A DNA stretch of 64,000 nt from Streptomyces spiramyceticus (GTDB taxonomy: Bacteria; Actinomycetota; Actinomycetes; Streptomycetales; Streptomycetaceae), in NCBI RefSeq assembly GCF_028807635.1, contig NZ_JARBAX010000001.1, forward strand, positions 447,001 to 511,000. The letters run 5' to 3'. Made by a program: the position numbers and the translations under genes. This document shows positions 40,009 to 51,562 of the stretch, piece by piece. Position 1 is the first letter of the stretch, and each line of letters begins with the position of its first letter. Under the pieces are notes generated by a model that was not told where the DNA came from, did not search any database, and saw only the letters and a program-made list of their open reading frames with translations.

Positions 40009-41082
40009 TCACCGCGTCGCGTCGTCGGGGTCTGCCCGGTCCAGCGCGGGCCGAGGCGCCGTTCCCGTCTCCCCCAGCAGGTAGTCCGCCGCCGCGGTGT
40101 CCGTGACCAGGCTGGTGACCAGACCGGAGCGCAGTACGGCGTCGATGGCGGACGCCTTGCGCAGTCCGCCCGCGATCGCCACAACCTCGGGGATACGCCG
40201 CAACCGGTCGGCCTCGACGGTGATGCACCGCTCGCCCAGGTCGCGCCCGACCCGGCGGCCCTGCGCGTCGAAGAGGTGCGCGGACATCTCGGCCGCGACG
40301 CCCAGCGAGGCGTAGTGGGCCCGCTCCTCGTCGCTGAGCATGTCGTGGACCGTGGAGATTCCCGGCTCCCAGGAGCCGATGGAGACGGCCGCGACCGTCA
40401 CCTTGTCGAAGTACTCGAAGGCGCGCGCGATGCCGGTCTGGTTGCGCAGCGCCGCCGCGGTGGCCGGGTCGGGCAGCAGCATCGGCGCGTAGATCGGGTG
40501 CGCCTCGCCCCCCGACACCTGGGCGGCACGCCGTACGGCCTCGACCGAGCCGCGCTCCGCCGTCCCGGCGTCGTACACACCCGTCAGCTGGACGACCGTG
40601 CACGGCGGCAGCTGGTGCAGTGCGGCCGCCATGTGGATGGTGGACCGGCCCCAGGCCAGGCCCAGCACATCGCCTTCCGTCACCAGCTCGCCGAGCAGGT
40701 CGGCCGCGACCTCGCCCAGGTTCTCCGGGTCGGTGGGGGCGCTGCCGGTGGTCGTCTCGTCGACGGCGTCCGCCGGGGACTCGACGACGACCGCGTGCCG
40801 CAGGCCGTAGCGCGCCCGGAGCGCGTCGGAGCGCTCCGCGTCCAGCTCGGCGGGTACGCGGATTTCGATGCGTACGAGATCACGTTCGAGCGCCGTCTCC
40901 AGGACCCGGGCCACCTTGAAGCGGCTGACGCCGAACTCCTCGGCAATCTGGATCTTGGACTTGCCCTCCAGGTAGAAGCGGCGGGCCATGGCCGCCGCCT
41001 GCACCAGCTCAGCGGGTCCCATCCGCAGGGCTGACCGACCCGCCGACATAGCAGACACCGCGTTCTCCTCACTGCTGTTCAC
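40009..41082 (-). CDS. SorC/DeoR-type sugar-binding transcriptional regulator
   Basis: The 357-residue protein has an N-terminal sigma-like HTH (about 28-62, ARRFYLEGKSKIQIAEEFGV, then SRFKVARVLE). A sugar-phosphate isomerase-like effector domain (about 75-340) follows, with GLAWGRSTIHMAAAL and VVAIAGGLRKASAI motifs. SorC-family proteins respond to phosphorylated sugars. It is 80 bases downstream of rpe on the same strand, so a pentose-phosphate signal is plausible. ATG at 41080-41082. Confidence 0.85.
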   Translation of the reverse strand: MNSSEENAVSAMSAGRSALRMGPAELVQAAAMARRFYLEGKSKIQIAEEFGVSRFKVARVLETALERDLVRIEIRVPAELDAERSDALRARYGLRHAVVVESPADAVDETTTGSAPTDPENLGEVAADLLGELVTEGDVLGLAWGRSTIHMAAALHQLPPCTVVQLTGVYDAGTAERGSVEAVRRAAQVSGGEAHPIYAPMLLPDPATAAALRNQTGIARAFEYFDKVTVAAVSIGSWEPGISTVHDMLSDEERAHYASLGVAAEMSAHLFDAQGRRVGRDLGERCITVEADRLRRIPEVVAIAGGLRKASAIDAVLRSGLVTSLVTDTAAADYLLGETGTAPRPALDRADPDDATR

Positions 41083-41161
41083 ACTCTGGACTCGCCGTTC
41101 ATCCTGTCAGACCGCGAGTTGTTGATCAGCCCCGAAGGGCGGGCGTTCACCGAGCTGTGGC

Positions 41162-41848
41162 TCAGTGGTTGCATGCCCAGGCGGCGGAGGCCGTCGCCTC
41201 GGTCGCCTGGTTGCGCAGCATGCGCACCGCTGCGGCAGGGTCCTCCGCCCCGTACACGGCGGAACCGGCGACGAAGACATCCGCGCCCGCCTCGGCGCAG
41301 CGCTCGATGGTCAAGGCCGATACGCCGCCGTCGACCTGGAGCCACATCTCCAGGCCGTGCTTGGAGATCAGCTCCCGGGTGCGGCGGATCTTCGGCAGCA
41401 TGATGTCCAGGAACGCCTGGCCGCCGAAGCCGGGCTCCACGGTCATGATCAGCAGCATGTCGAGCTCGGGGAGCAGGTCCTCGTACGGCTCGATCGGCGT
41501 GGCGGGCTTGAGGGCCATGGAGGCGCGGGCGCCCTTGGCGCGGATCTCGCGCGCCGTCCGTACGGGCGCGGCGGCGGCCTCGGCGTGGAAGGTGACCGAT
41601 CGCGCGCCCGCCTCGACGTACTGCGGGGCCCAGCGGTCGGCGTCCTCGATCATCAGGTGACAGTCCAGCGGGATGTCCGTCGCCCGGCTGAGAGATTCCA
41701 CGATCGGCACACCCAGCGTGAGGTTGGGCACGAAGTGGTTGTCCATCACGTCGACATGCAGCCAGTCGGCGCCTTCGACTGCCTTCGCCTCCTCCGCCAG
41801 GCGAGAGAAGTCGGCGGAGAGGATACTGGGATTGATCTGAACGGCCAT
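41162..41848 (-). CDS. rpe: Ribulose-phosphate 3-epimerase
   Basis: The enzyme interconverts D-ribulose 5-phosphate and D-xylulose 5-phosphate in the pentose phosphate pathway. Signature elements are [15 protein letters not shown] at the start, [18 protein letters not shown] with the metal-binding His-Asp, CHLMIE, and [10 protein letters not shown] plus VDGG near residue 175. 228 residues fits the family. ATG at 41846-41848. It is divergent from the MMPL transporter. Its product ribulose 5-phosphate also feeds the ribBA step of riboflavin synthesis encoded earlier in the window. Confidence 0.95.
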   Translation of the reverse strand: MAVQINPSILSADFSRLAEEAKAVEGADWLHVDVMDNHFVPNLTLGVPIVESLSRATDIPLDCHLMIEDADRWAPQYVEAGARSVTFHAEAAAAPVRTAREIRAKGARASMALKPATPIEPYEDLLPELDMLLIMTVEPGFGGQAFLDIMLPKIRRTRELISKHGLEMWLQVDGGVSALTIERCAEAGADVFVAGSAVYGAEDPAAAVRMLRNQATEATASAAWACNH

Positions 41849-42005
41849 GGGCCAAGCCTGCCACGTTCCGGGGCACTTCCCCTCCCCGGTACGTCCCCAG
41901 TAGGTCTTCGGTACGGACCAGAGGCTCCCGGGATCAGCCCGGTCAGTGCAAATCCCGGCGATTCGGCCCACCGCGAGCGGCTATGAGGGGCTTGTTGGGG
42001 GCGCC

Positions 42006-44180
42006 ATGCCGGACGTACAGGAGCTTCGACCGCCGTCGCGAAAAGGCGTGGCCCACCTGGTCTGCGGACGCCGCAGCAAGTGGGTCGTGGTGGTTCTGTG
42101 GCTGTTGGTGATGATGCTGGCCTTCCCGCTGGCGTCGAAGCTGACGGACGCCCAGGACAACGACGCCGCGTCGTGGCTGCCCGGCAAGGCCGAGTCCACC
42201 CAAGTCCTTGAGGAATCCGAGGAGTTCAGGCCCGAGGTCATCACCGCGATCGTCGTGTACGCACGGGAGAGCGGCCTCACGGCGGCCGATCGCGCGCGCA
42301 TCGCGGACGACGTGGCCGCCGCAAAGGGGCTGCGGGACCACGGGCTGCGCGGCGACGAGACCCGCGGCCCCGTCTTCGACCGGCCCGACGACCCACGGGC
42401 CGCCCAGGTCTTCGTACCGATCACGATGGACGAGAAGGGCTGGGAGCGGATCGCGCCCGCCGTCGACTCCATCCGCGCGGAAACCGGCGCGGGCGATTCC
42501 GGACTCGCTGTGCACATCACCGGGCCCGGCGGCACCGCGGCCGACTTCTCCGAGGCCTTCGAGGGCATCGACTCGACGCTGCTGCTCTCGGCGCTCGGTG
42601 TGGTGATCGTGATGCTGCTGATCACCTACCGCAGTCCGTCGCTGCTGATCGTCCCGGTGATCTCGGTCATCGGCGCACTGTCCGCCGCGCAGGCGCTGAT
42701 CTATCTGCTGGCGGAGCACGCCGACCTGACCGTCAACGGGCAGAGCGCGGGCATCCTCACGGTCCTCGTCTTCGGAGCGGGTACGGATTACGCCCTGCTG
42801 CTGGTCGCCCGCTACCGCGAGGAGCTGCGCCGCCACGAGGACCGGCACGAGGCGATGGCCCTGGCGCTGCACCGCGCGGGCCCTGCGGTGCTGGCCAGTG
42901 GCGCGACCGTGGTGCTGGGCATGCTGGTGCTGATCTTCGCGGAGATGAACTCCACCAGCGGACTCGGTCCCGTCGCCGCGATCGGCGTGGCGGTCGCCCT
43001 GCTGGCCATGCTGACGCTCTTCCCCGCCCTGCTGGTGATCTTCGGCCGCTGGATCTTCTGGCCGGTGATCCCGCACTTCGGCTCGCCGGAGCCCACCGAG
43101 CGCGGCATCTGGGCACGCTCCGGCGGGCGCATCGCCCGCCGTCCGCGCGCGATCTGGGCCGCCACCACTCTCGTGCTCGCCGTTTTCGCCCTGGGGCTGA
43201 CGCAGCTGCGCGCCGCGGGCATCAGCAATGCCGACGCCTTCACCGGCACACCCGATTCGATCACCGGGCAGGAGGTCCAGGCCAGATACTTCCCGGCGGG
43301 CAGCGGCGATCCGCTGGTGATCATCACCAACGTGGCGCAGGCCCGGCAGGTCGGCGAGACGGTTGCGCAGACCCGGGGCGTACTGCCGCAGTCCATCGCC
43401 GTACCGCCGGGTACGAAGCCCGTGCACGAGGGCCGTGTGCTCGTCGAAGCGACGATGACGGATCCCGCCGACAGCGCGGCGGCCAAGGACACGGTGGAGC
43501 GGACACGGGACGCGGTGCACGCCGTCCCGGACGCCGACGCCCAGGTGGGCGGCGGTACGGCCGCCCTGCTCGACGCGGAGGAGGCCACCACCCACGACAA
43601 CGTCCTGATCATCCCGCTGGTGCTGGCCGTGGTGATGCTGGTGCTGATGGTGCTGCTGCGGGCGGTCATCGCCCCGCTGCTGCTGATCGGGACCGTCGTG
43701 CTCTCGTTCGCCGCCGCGCTGGGCGTGAGCGCGCTCGCGTTCCGGTACATCTTCGACTACGCGGGCGAGTCGACGGACTTCCCACTCTTCGTCTTCGTGT
43801 TCCTCGTGGCCCTGGGCATCGACTACAACATCTTCCTGTCCACGCGGATCCGCGAGGAGGCCCGCCGCCAGGGCACCAGGCCGGGCGTGGTGACCGGCCT
43901 GGCGGCCACAGGCGCGGTCATCACCTCGGCCGGCCTGGTCCTCGCGGGCACGTTCGCGGCTCTGGGCACACTGCCGATGGTCGCCTTCGCGGAGATCGGC
44001 TTCGCGGTCGCGCTGGGCGTGCTGCTGGACACCTTCGTCGTACGGTCCGTGCTGGTCACAGCACTGTTCCTGGACGTCGGACCGAAGGTGTGGTGGCCGA
44101 GCCGACTCGCCCGCGAGGACGCCCCGCCGGACACAGGCGGGCCGCCCCCGCGGGAACGGGTACGGAGCGGTGCCCCCTAG
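42006..44180 (+). CDS. MMPL-family (RND) transporter
   Basis: The 724-residue protein shows the duplicated MMPL plan. TM1 is near residue 27-47 (VVVVLWLLVMMLAFPLA), then an extracytoplasmic loop to about 190, five helices, and a repeat with TM7 near 385 and five final helices. Motifs VFGAGTDYALLLVARYREEL near residue 258 and ALGIDYNIFLSTRIREE near 605 are the paired GxxxDY sites that carry protons. MMPL proteins export lipids or drugs. No lipid synthase is next door, so substrate is unknown. ATG at 42006; its stop overlaps the rsmB stop by 4 bases on the opposite strand. Confidence 0.9.
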   Translation: MPDVQELRPPSRKGVAHLVCGRRSKWVVVVLWLLVMMLAFPLASKLTDAQDNDAASWLPGKAESTQVLEESEEFRPEVITAIVVYARESGLTAADRARIADDVAAAKGLRDHGLRGDETRGPVFDRPDDPRAAQVFVPITMDEKGWERIAPAVDSIRAETGAGDSGLAVHITGPGGTAADFSEAFEGIDSTLLLSALGVVIVMLLITYRSPSLLIVPVISVIGALSAAQALIYLLAEHADLTVNGQSAGILTVLVFGAGTDYALLLVARYREELRRHEDRHEAMALALHRAGPAVLASGATVVLGMLVLIFAEMNSTSGLGPVAAIGVAVALLAMLTLFPALLVIFGRWIFWPVIPHFGSPEPTERGIWARSGGRIARRPRAIWAATTLVLAVFALGLTQLRAAGISNADAFTGTPDSITGQEVQARYFPAGSGDPLVIITNVAQARQVGETVAQTRGVLPQSIAVPPGTKPVHEGRVLVEATMTDPADSAAAKDTVERTRDAVHAVPDADAQVGGGTAALLDAEEATTHDNVLIIPLVLAVVMLVLMVLLRAVIAPLLLIGTVVLSFAAALGVSALAFRYIFDYAGESTDFPLFVFVFLVALGIDYNIFLSTRIREEARRQGTRPGVVTGLAATGAVITSAGLVLAGTFAALGTLPMVAFAEIGFAVALGVLLDTFVVRSVLVTALFLDVGPKVWWPSRLAREDAPPDTGGPPPRERVRSGAP

Positions 44181-45625
44181 GCCGTACGGCGCAGCAGCGC
44201 GAGATACATCGCGTCCGTACCGTGCATGTGCGGCCACAGCTGTACGTCGGGTCCGTCGCCCAGCGCCGGAACACCCGGCATCAGCGGTCGGGCGTCGATC
44301 CACTCCGCCTCGACCGGCCGGTGCCCGCCGCGCCCCTTGAGCACGTCATCCACGACGATCCGCGTCTCGGCGAGGTGCGGTGAGCACGTCGCGTACCCCA
44401 CGACGCCGCCCACGCGCACCGCTTTCAGCGCCTCGCGCAGCAACCCGCGCTGGAGCGGAGCGAAGCTCTCCAGGTCCTCCGGGCGGCGACGCCAACGCGC
44501 CTCGGGACGGCGGCGCAGCGCGCCCAGCCCCGAGCACGGAACGTCCATCAGGACGCGGTCGAAGGTGCCCGGGAACCACGGCGGGTTCAGGCCGTCGGCG
44601 GCGATGACCTGGTACGGGCCGGGGTTGCCCGCGAGCGCGCGCTCGACGAGGCGGGCGCGGTGCGGCTGCTTCTCGGAGGCCAGCAGCGCGGCGCCACGCT
44701 GGGCGGCCAGTGCGCCGAGCACGGCCGCCTTGCCGCCGGGACCCGCGCAGCCGTCGAGCCAGCGCTCGTCCGGGCCTTCGACGGGCGCGTTGGCGAGGGC
44801 GACGGCGACGAGCTGGCTGCCCTCGTCCTGGACGCCGGCCCGGCCGTCCTGCACGGCCTCGATGGCTCCGGGCTCGCCGCCCTCGGCCAGCCGCACGGCG
44901 TACGGCGACCAGCGGCCGGGCAGCCCGGAGTCCTCGCCCAGTACGTCCAGCAGTTCGTCGGGCGTGGAGCGGCCCGGGCGGGCGACGAGTGTCACCTCGG
45001 GCCGCTCGTTGTCGGCTTCGAGGAGGTCCTCGATACCGGCCCGGCCGCCGCCCAGCGCGTCCCACAGGGCGGTGACGATCCAGCGCGGGTGGGAGTGGAC
45101 GACGGCGAGGTGGGCCTCGGCGTCGTCGTCGTACGGCGGCGCGACCTGCTTCACCCAGGCGTCGAGCTCCTGAGCGGCGATCTTGCGCAGAACGGCGTTG
45201 ACGAACTTGGCCCGCCCCTCGCCGAGCACCACCCGCGCCAGCTCCACGCTCGACGAGACGGCGGCGTGCGTGGGGATGCGGGTGCCGAGCAACTGGTGCG
45301 CGCCGAGCGCCAGTACGTCGAGAACCGGCGGGTCCACCTCGCGCAGCGGCCGGTCGATGCACGCCGCGATGACCGCGTCGTACGTGCCCTGGCGGCGCAG
45401 CGTCCCGTACACCAGCTCGGTGGCGAGCGCCGCGTCGCGCGCGTCGAAGTCGCCCTTGGCGCGGGCCTTCTTGAGCAGCGGCGGCAGGACGAGGTTCGCG
45501 TACGCGTCGCGCTCGTCGACGGCGCGCAGCGCCTCGAAGGCGAGGAACCGGACCGGGTCCTTCTGGGGACGCCGGTGCGGCTTGGCCGGACGCTTGGCAG
45601 GACGGCTACGAGGCTGGTCGTTCAC
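44177..45625 (-). CDS. rsmB: 16S rRNA m5C967 methyltransferase
   Basis: The 482-residue protein has the NusB-like N-terminal domain (about 20-150, VRFLAFEALRAVDERDAYAN) followed by the Rossmann methyltransferase domain. The SAM site is DGCAGPGGKAAVL, and the two catalytic cysteines sit in MDVPCSGLGALRRRPEARWR near residue 370 and GYATCSPH near 430. RsmB methylates one cytosine of 16S rRNA, using SAM made by MetK (also in this window). GTG at 45623-45625. It follows fmt by 37 bases on the same strand, the common fmt-rsmB pairing. Confidence 0.92.
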   Translation of the reverse strand: MNDQPRSRPAKRPAKPHRRPQKDPVRFLAFEALRAVDERDAYANLVLPPLLKKARAKGDFDARDAALATELVYGTLRRQGTYDAVIAACIDRPLREVDPPVLDVLALGAHQLLGTRIPTHAAVSSSVELARVVLGEGRAKFVNAVLRKIAAQELDAWVKQVAPPYDDDAEAHLAVVHSHPRWIVTALWDALGGGRAGIEDLLEADNERPEVTLVARPGRSTPDELLDVLGEDSGLPGRWSPYAVRLAEGGEPGAIEAVQDGRAGVQDEGSQLVAVALANAPVEGPDERWLDGCAGPGGKAAVLGALAAQRGAALLASEKQPHRARLVERALAGNPGPYQVIAADGLNPPWFPGTFDRVLMDVPCSGLGALRRRPEARWRRRPEDLESFAPLQRGLLREALKAVRVGGVVGYATCSPHLAETRIVVDDVLKGRGGHRPVEAEWIDARPLMPGVPALGDGPDVQLWPHMHGTDAMYLALLRRTA

Positions 45626-45662
45626 GTAAAAGGTGCTCCGCTTGAGAGGGGGACGAACCCTC

Positions 45663-47416
<1,754 letters not shown>

Positions 47417-47435
47417 CGTTTCCTACCCCCCGCCC

Positions 47436-47481
47436 GGCCGCCCCGCGAGTACGCCGACACGGCGCGTACACCGGGGCGGCC
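47436..47481. terminator. Large terminator hairpin
   Basis: GGCCGCCCCG (47436-47445) pairs with CGGGGCGGCC (47472-47481), with inner GTACGCC/GGCGCGTAC pairing, 20 bases after the hypothetical HTH gene. Confidence 0.7.
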
Positions 47482-47672
47482 GAAGTCTGCGGCGCGGGCG
47501 GGGGCCGCGACCGCCCGCTGTCGGCGGCCGCGCCGACCGTGCCCCTGGAGCCCGTGGCCCCATAGGCGATAAGCCGGTGGGCCACTGGCCGCAGGCCTCG
47601 GGCCTTGGCCGCAGCCCGTGCCACCTTCCCGCCTCGGCCGCGAGCAGCGCCATGGGGTCTGGTGTCTTGCCC

Positions 47673-47748
47673 CACGCGGCGGAGCCGCACATGTCACAGC
47701 CGGGAAGGGGCGGGTAGGAGAACAGCGCCGCGCCGCAGGCAACCCGCA
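47673..47748. repeat. Dispersed intergenic repeat, copy 3
   Basis: CACGCGGCGGAGCCGCACAT, then GTCACAGCCGGGAAGGGGCG and CGCCGCAGGCAACCCGCA, is nearly identical to copy 2 at 34457-34525. It lies in the 430-base gap between the HTH gene and priA. Apart from the terminator and this repeat I see nothing in that gap. Confidence 0.65.
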
Positions 47749-47848
47749 TTGACGCTCCCCTCCGCACCAGCCCGGGCCACCCCTATCCAGCCGCCCGTAC
47801 GGCGGGGCACACTCACGGGCGAGGCCGCCCGCTCACCCAATGTCTAGC

Positions 47849-49993
47849 TCACCCGATGTCGAGCGGATCGATCCTGATCCGCACCGGATCCCCGCCCCCG
47901 CGAACCAGCCGCGCCACCTGCGCAGACTTCAGCGCCGCAGCCAGCGCCGCCCCGCTGCCCGGCGGCACCCTGAGCAGTGCGCGCTCCCACACCTCGCCCA
48001 CCGGAGGATCCCCGGGCCTGCGCGGCCGGCCCGGTTCCGCCACGGGCAGCGGCACCGGCCCCAGCACCTCGGCGTCTCCCGGCAATTCGGCAGCCGCCAG
48101 AAACGCGGCGACCGCCTCGGGGCGCCCACTCACCGCGGCCATCCGGGACACCGGCGGAAAGCCAAGCTCCGCACGCTCCGCGAGCTCGCGCTGCGCATGC
48201 CCCACCGGGTCCCACCGCACCAGCGCCTGCACCGGCCGCAGCGTCGGCTCGGCCACCACGACCACGGTGCCGCCCTCGCCATGCCCCCTGACCAGCGCCG
48301 CAGCGCTGATCCAGCGCCGCAGTGCCTCCTCCCCGGCCCGCAGATCCGGCCGCCCGAGCATCGCCCAGCCGTCCAGCAGCAGCGCAGCGGCGTATCCGCC
48401 CTCGGCCACCGGCTCCGCCCCCGGCGTGCTCACGACGAGCGCGGGCGCACCCGGCACCGAATCCAGCACATGATCACGCCCGGACGTACGCACCGGCACC
48501 GCCGGAAACGCCCGCCCCAGCTCCTCCGCCGTGCGCTTGGCGCCGACCATCTGGGCCCGCAGCCGCACGCTCCCGCACTCGCCGCAGCGCCACCCGGCCG
48601 CGTCCCGGCCGCACCATCCGCAATGGAGTTCCTGCTGGTCGGCCGCTTCGAGCGGCCCAGCACAGTGCCGGCACCTGGCGGGCGTACGGCACCGCTCGCA
48701 GGCGAGGCTCGGCACGTACCCGCGCCGCGGCACCTGCACAAGCACCGGACCTGACTTGAGCCCGTCCCGCACGGTCTGCCAGGCCAGACTGGGCAGCCGT
48801 GCGGCCCGCGCCGCCCCGTCCCGCGCCAGCTCCACGTCACCGACGGTGCGTATCAGCGGGGCCGCGGCGCGCACCTGCTCGCGCCCCGCGCGCAGCGGCG
48901 CCGCCCACTTCCCCTCGACGAGCTGAGCCGCCTCCACCGTGCAACTGACGGCGCCCAGCAGAAACGCGCACTTGCTGTGCTGCGCGCGCAGCTCCAGCAC
49001 CTCCCGCACATGCGGAAACGGCGCGTTGTCGTCGCTGTGGCTCGAATCCCCGTCGTCCCACACCACGACGAGCCCCAGGTCCGCCACGGGAGCGAACATC
49101 GCGGCCCGCGTCCCGACAACCGCCCGCACCGACCCGCGCCGCACGGCCAGCCACTGCCGGTATCTCTTCTGGGGCCCGGCATCGGCGGTCAGCAGAACAT
49201 GCTGCCCCTTCCCCACCAGCGCGGTGAGCGCGGCATCCACCCGCGCCGCACTGCGCCCGTCCGGCAGGACGACCAGCGCGCCCCGCCCCGAAGCGAGCGT
49301 AGCCGCCACCGCACGGGCCAGCTCGTCCGGCCAGTGCGGCCCCGGCAACGCGGTCCACACGGCCCGCGGCGCGCCACCGCCCGCCAACTCCCGCAAAAAA
49401 GCAGGCCCTTGGGCATACCGCTCCCACGTCCCCGCCTCCGCCACAGCGGGCGGCGGCAACGGCTCCGGCGACGGCTTCGCCTCGGCAGGCCCGTTCCTCG
49501 GCGGGATCGCCAGCTGCAGTACGTCGGCGAGGCTCCCGGCGTAACGGTCGGCGATCGCCCGCGACAGCTCCAGCAGCTCCGGGCTGAGCACCGGCTCCGG
49601 TGACACCACATAGGCGAGCGCCGCGAGAGGCCCGGCGTAGTCCGACTCGGCCCGCCGCTCTATGAGGAAGCCGTCGATCATCCCGCCGCCCTCACGACGC
49701 CCCTCACGCACGTTGTGCGCCCCGGCCCCGAACCGCACCCGCACCCGCACCCCGGGCTGCGCGACGGCGTCCAGCTCCTCCGTCACGGCATAGTCGAAGT
49801 ACTTGTCGAGGTGCAGCACCCCCTTGTCGACCATGACCCGCGCAACGGGCAGCTCCTTGGCCAGAGGAGCCCCCCGCCACGTCCGCGGCTTGGCCTTCGG
49901 AACCTTCGCCTTCCGCACGGTCTCCCGAATGAGCGCAAGCTGCTCCGGCGCCCCTGCCCGGGGCTCTTCGGACCGCTCGTTCTCCCTGCTCAC
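47849..49993 (-). CDS. priA: Primosomal protein N' (PriA), actinobacterial form lacking a P-loop
   Basis: The 714-residue protein has the 3' DNA-binding domain at about 50-155 (ARVMVDKGVLHLDKYFDYAV) and the family zinc domain: CERCRTPARCRHC, CGWCGRDAAGWRCGECG near residues 450-490. The helicase core is degenerate. Where GxGKT belongs the sequence is VVLPDGRSAARVDAAL, and in place of DEEH it has WDDGDSSH. This is usual in actinobacteria, so the protein may load replication restart factors without unwinding DNA. The GTG at 49991-49993 follows AGGAA. Confidence 0.9.
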   Translation of the reverse strand: MSRENERSEEPRAGAPEQLALIRETVRKAKVPKAKPRTWRGAPLAKELPVARVMVDKGVLHLDKYFDYAVTEELDAVAQPGVRVRVRFGAGAHNVREGRREGGGMIDGFLIERRAESDYAGPLAALAYVVSPEPVLSPELLELSRAIADRYAGSLADVLQLAIPPRNGPAEAKPSPEPLPPPAVAEAGTWERYAQGPAFLRELAGGGAPRAVWTALPGPHWPDELARAVAATLASGRGALVVLPDGRSAARVDAALTALVGKGQHVLLTADAGPQKRYRQWLAVRRGSVRAVVGTRAAMFAPVADLGLVVVWDDGDSSHSDDNAPFPHVREVLELRAQHSKCAFLLGAVSCTVEAAQLVEGKWAAPLRAGREQVRAAAPLIRTVGDVELARDGAARAARLPSLAWQTVRDGLKSGPVLVQVPRRGYVPSLACERCRTPARCRHCAGPLEAADQQELHCGWCGRDAAGWRCGECGSVRLRAQMVGAKRTAEELGRAFPAVPVRTSGRDHVLDSVPGAPALVVSTPGAEPVAEGGYAAALLLDGWAMLGRPDLRAGEEALRRWISAAALVRGHGEGGTVVVVAEPTLRPVQALVRWDPVGHAQRELAERAELGFPPVSRMAAVSGRPEAVAAFLAAAELPGDAEVLGPVPLPVAEPGRPRRPGDPPVGEVWERALLRVPPGSGAALAAALKSAQVARLVRGGGDPVRIRIDPLDIG

Positions 49994-50065
49994 AACCAAA
50001 TTCCTACCAGACACCACTGACAGCCCGAACGCACAGCCAGTACGCACAGCCAGTACGCACGACGA

Positions 50066-50088
50066 CCCCGGACCATCCCGGTCCGGGG
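50066..50088 (-). terminator. Terminator of metK
   Basis: CCCCGGACC (50066-50074) pairs with GGTCCGGGG (50080-50088) around a 5-base loop, 26 bases past the metK stop and before priA. Confidence 0.75.
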
Positions 50089-50113
50089 CCGTCGCTGCCG
50101 AGCAGTGTGCGGG

Positions 50114-51322
50114 TTACAGCCCCGCGGCCTTGCGCAGTGCCTCCACGCGGTCCGTGCGCTCCCACGTGAAGTCGGGCAGCTCGCGGCCGAAGTGGCCGTA
50201 CGCCGCCGTCTGGGCGTAGATCGGGCGCAGCAGGTCGAGATCGCGGATGATCGCGGCCGGGCGGAGGTCGAAGACCTCACCGATGGCCGTCTCGATCTTC
50301 TCGGTGCCGACCGTCGCCGTTCCGAAGGTCTCGACGAAGAGCCCGACCGGCTCCGCCTTGCCGATCGCGTAGGCGACCTGGACCTCGCAGCGCGCGGCGA
50401 GGCCCGCGGCGACGACGTTCTTGGCAACCCAGCGCATCGCGTACGCCGCCGAGCGGTCGACCTTGGACGGGTCCTTGCCGGAGAAGGCGCCGCCGCCGTG
50501 GCGGGCCATGCCGCCGTACGTGTCGATGATGATCTTGCGGCCGGTGAGGCCGGCATCGCCCATCGGGCCGCCGATCTCGAAGCGTCCGGTCGGGTTGACC
50601 AGCAGGCGATAGCCCTCGGTGTCCAGCTTGATGCCGTCGTCGAGGAGCCCCTTGAGGACGTGCTCGACGACGAACTCGCGGATGTCGGGAGCGAGCAGCG
50701 AGTCCAGGTCGATGTCACTCGCGTGCTGCGAGGAGACCACGACCGTGTCGAGGCGGACAGCCTTGTCGCCGTCGTACTCGATGGTGACCTGGGTCTTGCC
50801 GTCGGGACGCAGGTAGGGGATGGTCCCGTTCTTGCGCACCTCGGACAGGCGGCGGGAGAGGCGGTGCGCGAGGTGGATCGGGAGCGGCATGAGCTCCGGG
50901 GTCTCGTCGCACGCGTAGCCGAACATCAGGCCCTGGTCGCCGGCGCCCTGCTTGTCGAGCTCGTCCTCATCGCCCTCGACCCGGGTCTCGTACGCCGTGT
51001 CGACACCCTGCGCGATGTCGGGGGACTGCGCGCCGATGGACACCGACACGCCGCAGGAGGCGCCGTCGAAGCCCTTCTTCGAGGAGTCGTACCCGATGTC
51101 GAGGATCTTGTTGCGTACGAGCGTGGGAATGTCGGCGTAGGCCTTGGTGGTCACCTCGCCGGCCACGTGCACGAGGCCGGTGGTGATCAAGGTCTCCACG
51201 GCGACCCGGGAGGACGGGTCTTCCCGCAGGAGCGCGTCGAGGATCGTGTCGCTGATCTGGTCAGCGATCTTGTCGGGGTGGCCCTCGGTCACGGACTCCG
51301 AGGTGAACAGGCGGCGGGACAC
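50114..51322 (-). CDS. metK: S-adenosylmethionine synthetase
   Basis: MetK makes SAM from methionine and ATP. Diagnostic motifs are [14 protein letters not shown] near the start, [16 protein letters not shown] near residue 118, and [19 protein letters not shown] near residue 260 (P-loop-like). 402 residues is the normal length. I chose the GTG at 51320-51322 ([14 protein letters not shown]); GGGAG lies close upstream. The 240-base leader toward coaBC has no SAM riboswitch that I can recognise. SAM level influences antibiotic production in Streptomyces. Confidence 0.96.
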   Translation of the reverse strand: MSRRLFTSESVTEGHPDKIADQISDTILDALLREDPSSRVAVETLITTGLVHVAGEVTTKAYADIPTLVRNKILDIGYDSSKKGFDGASCGVSVSIGAQSPDIAQGVDTAYETRVEGDEDELDKQGAGDQGLMFGYACDETPELMPLPIHLAHRLSRRLSEVRKNGTIPYLRPDGKTQVTIEYDGDKAVRLDTVVVSSQHASDIDLDSLLAPDIREFVVEHVLKGLLDDGIKLDTEGYRLLVNPTGRFEIGGPMGDAGLTGRKIIIDTYGGMARHGGGAFSGKDPSKVDRSAAYAMRWVAKNVVAAGLAARCEVQVAYAIGKAEPVGLFVETFGTATVGTEKIETAIGEVFDLRPAAIIRDLDLLRPIYAQTAAYGHFGRELPDFTWERTDRVEALRKAAGL

Positions 51323-51562
51323 ATCGCTCCCTGGGGTTGCAGCGGCTGCTGGCTGATCATTGATGGAACGGGCCGGGAGCTGCGCCCGGCGTCGTTCCGG
51401 CATCAGTTTATCGGTCGCATCCGGTCGGCGGGCCACGCGTCTCGCTTCGTGGGAGCCGTGTGACCAGCGGCACTGCATTGTGCAGCACCTCCAACACCCG
51501 CCGCCAGAGGGCACAACGCCGGGATTTCCCCGGTTTGGGACGGCCCGTGAAGCGGCCAAGAA

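Noticed and set aside
50030..50055. Short tandem repeat of about 13 bases (ACGCACAGCCAGT) between priA and metK
   Set aside because: Only two copies and no relation to a gene start or structure; noted as simple slippage.
51323..51562. Possible SAM riboswitch in the metK leader
   Set aside because: I could not match any of the known SAM riboswitch cores in the 240-base leader.
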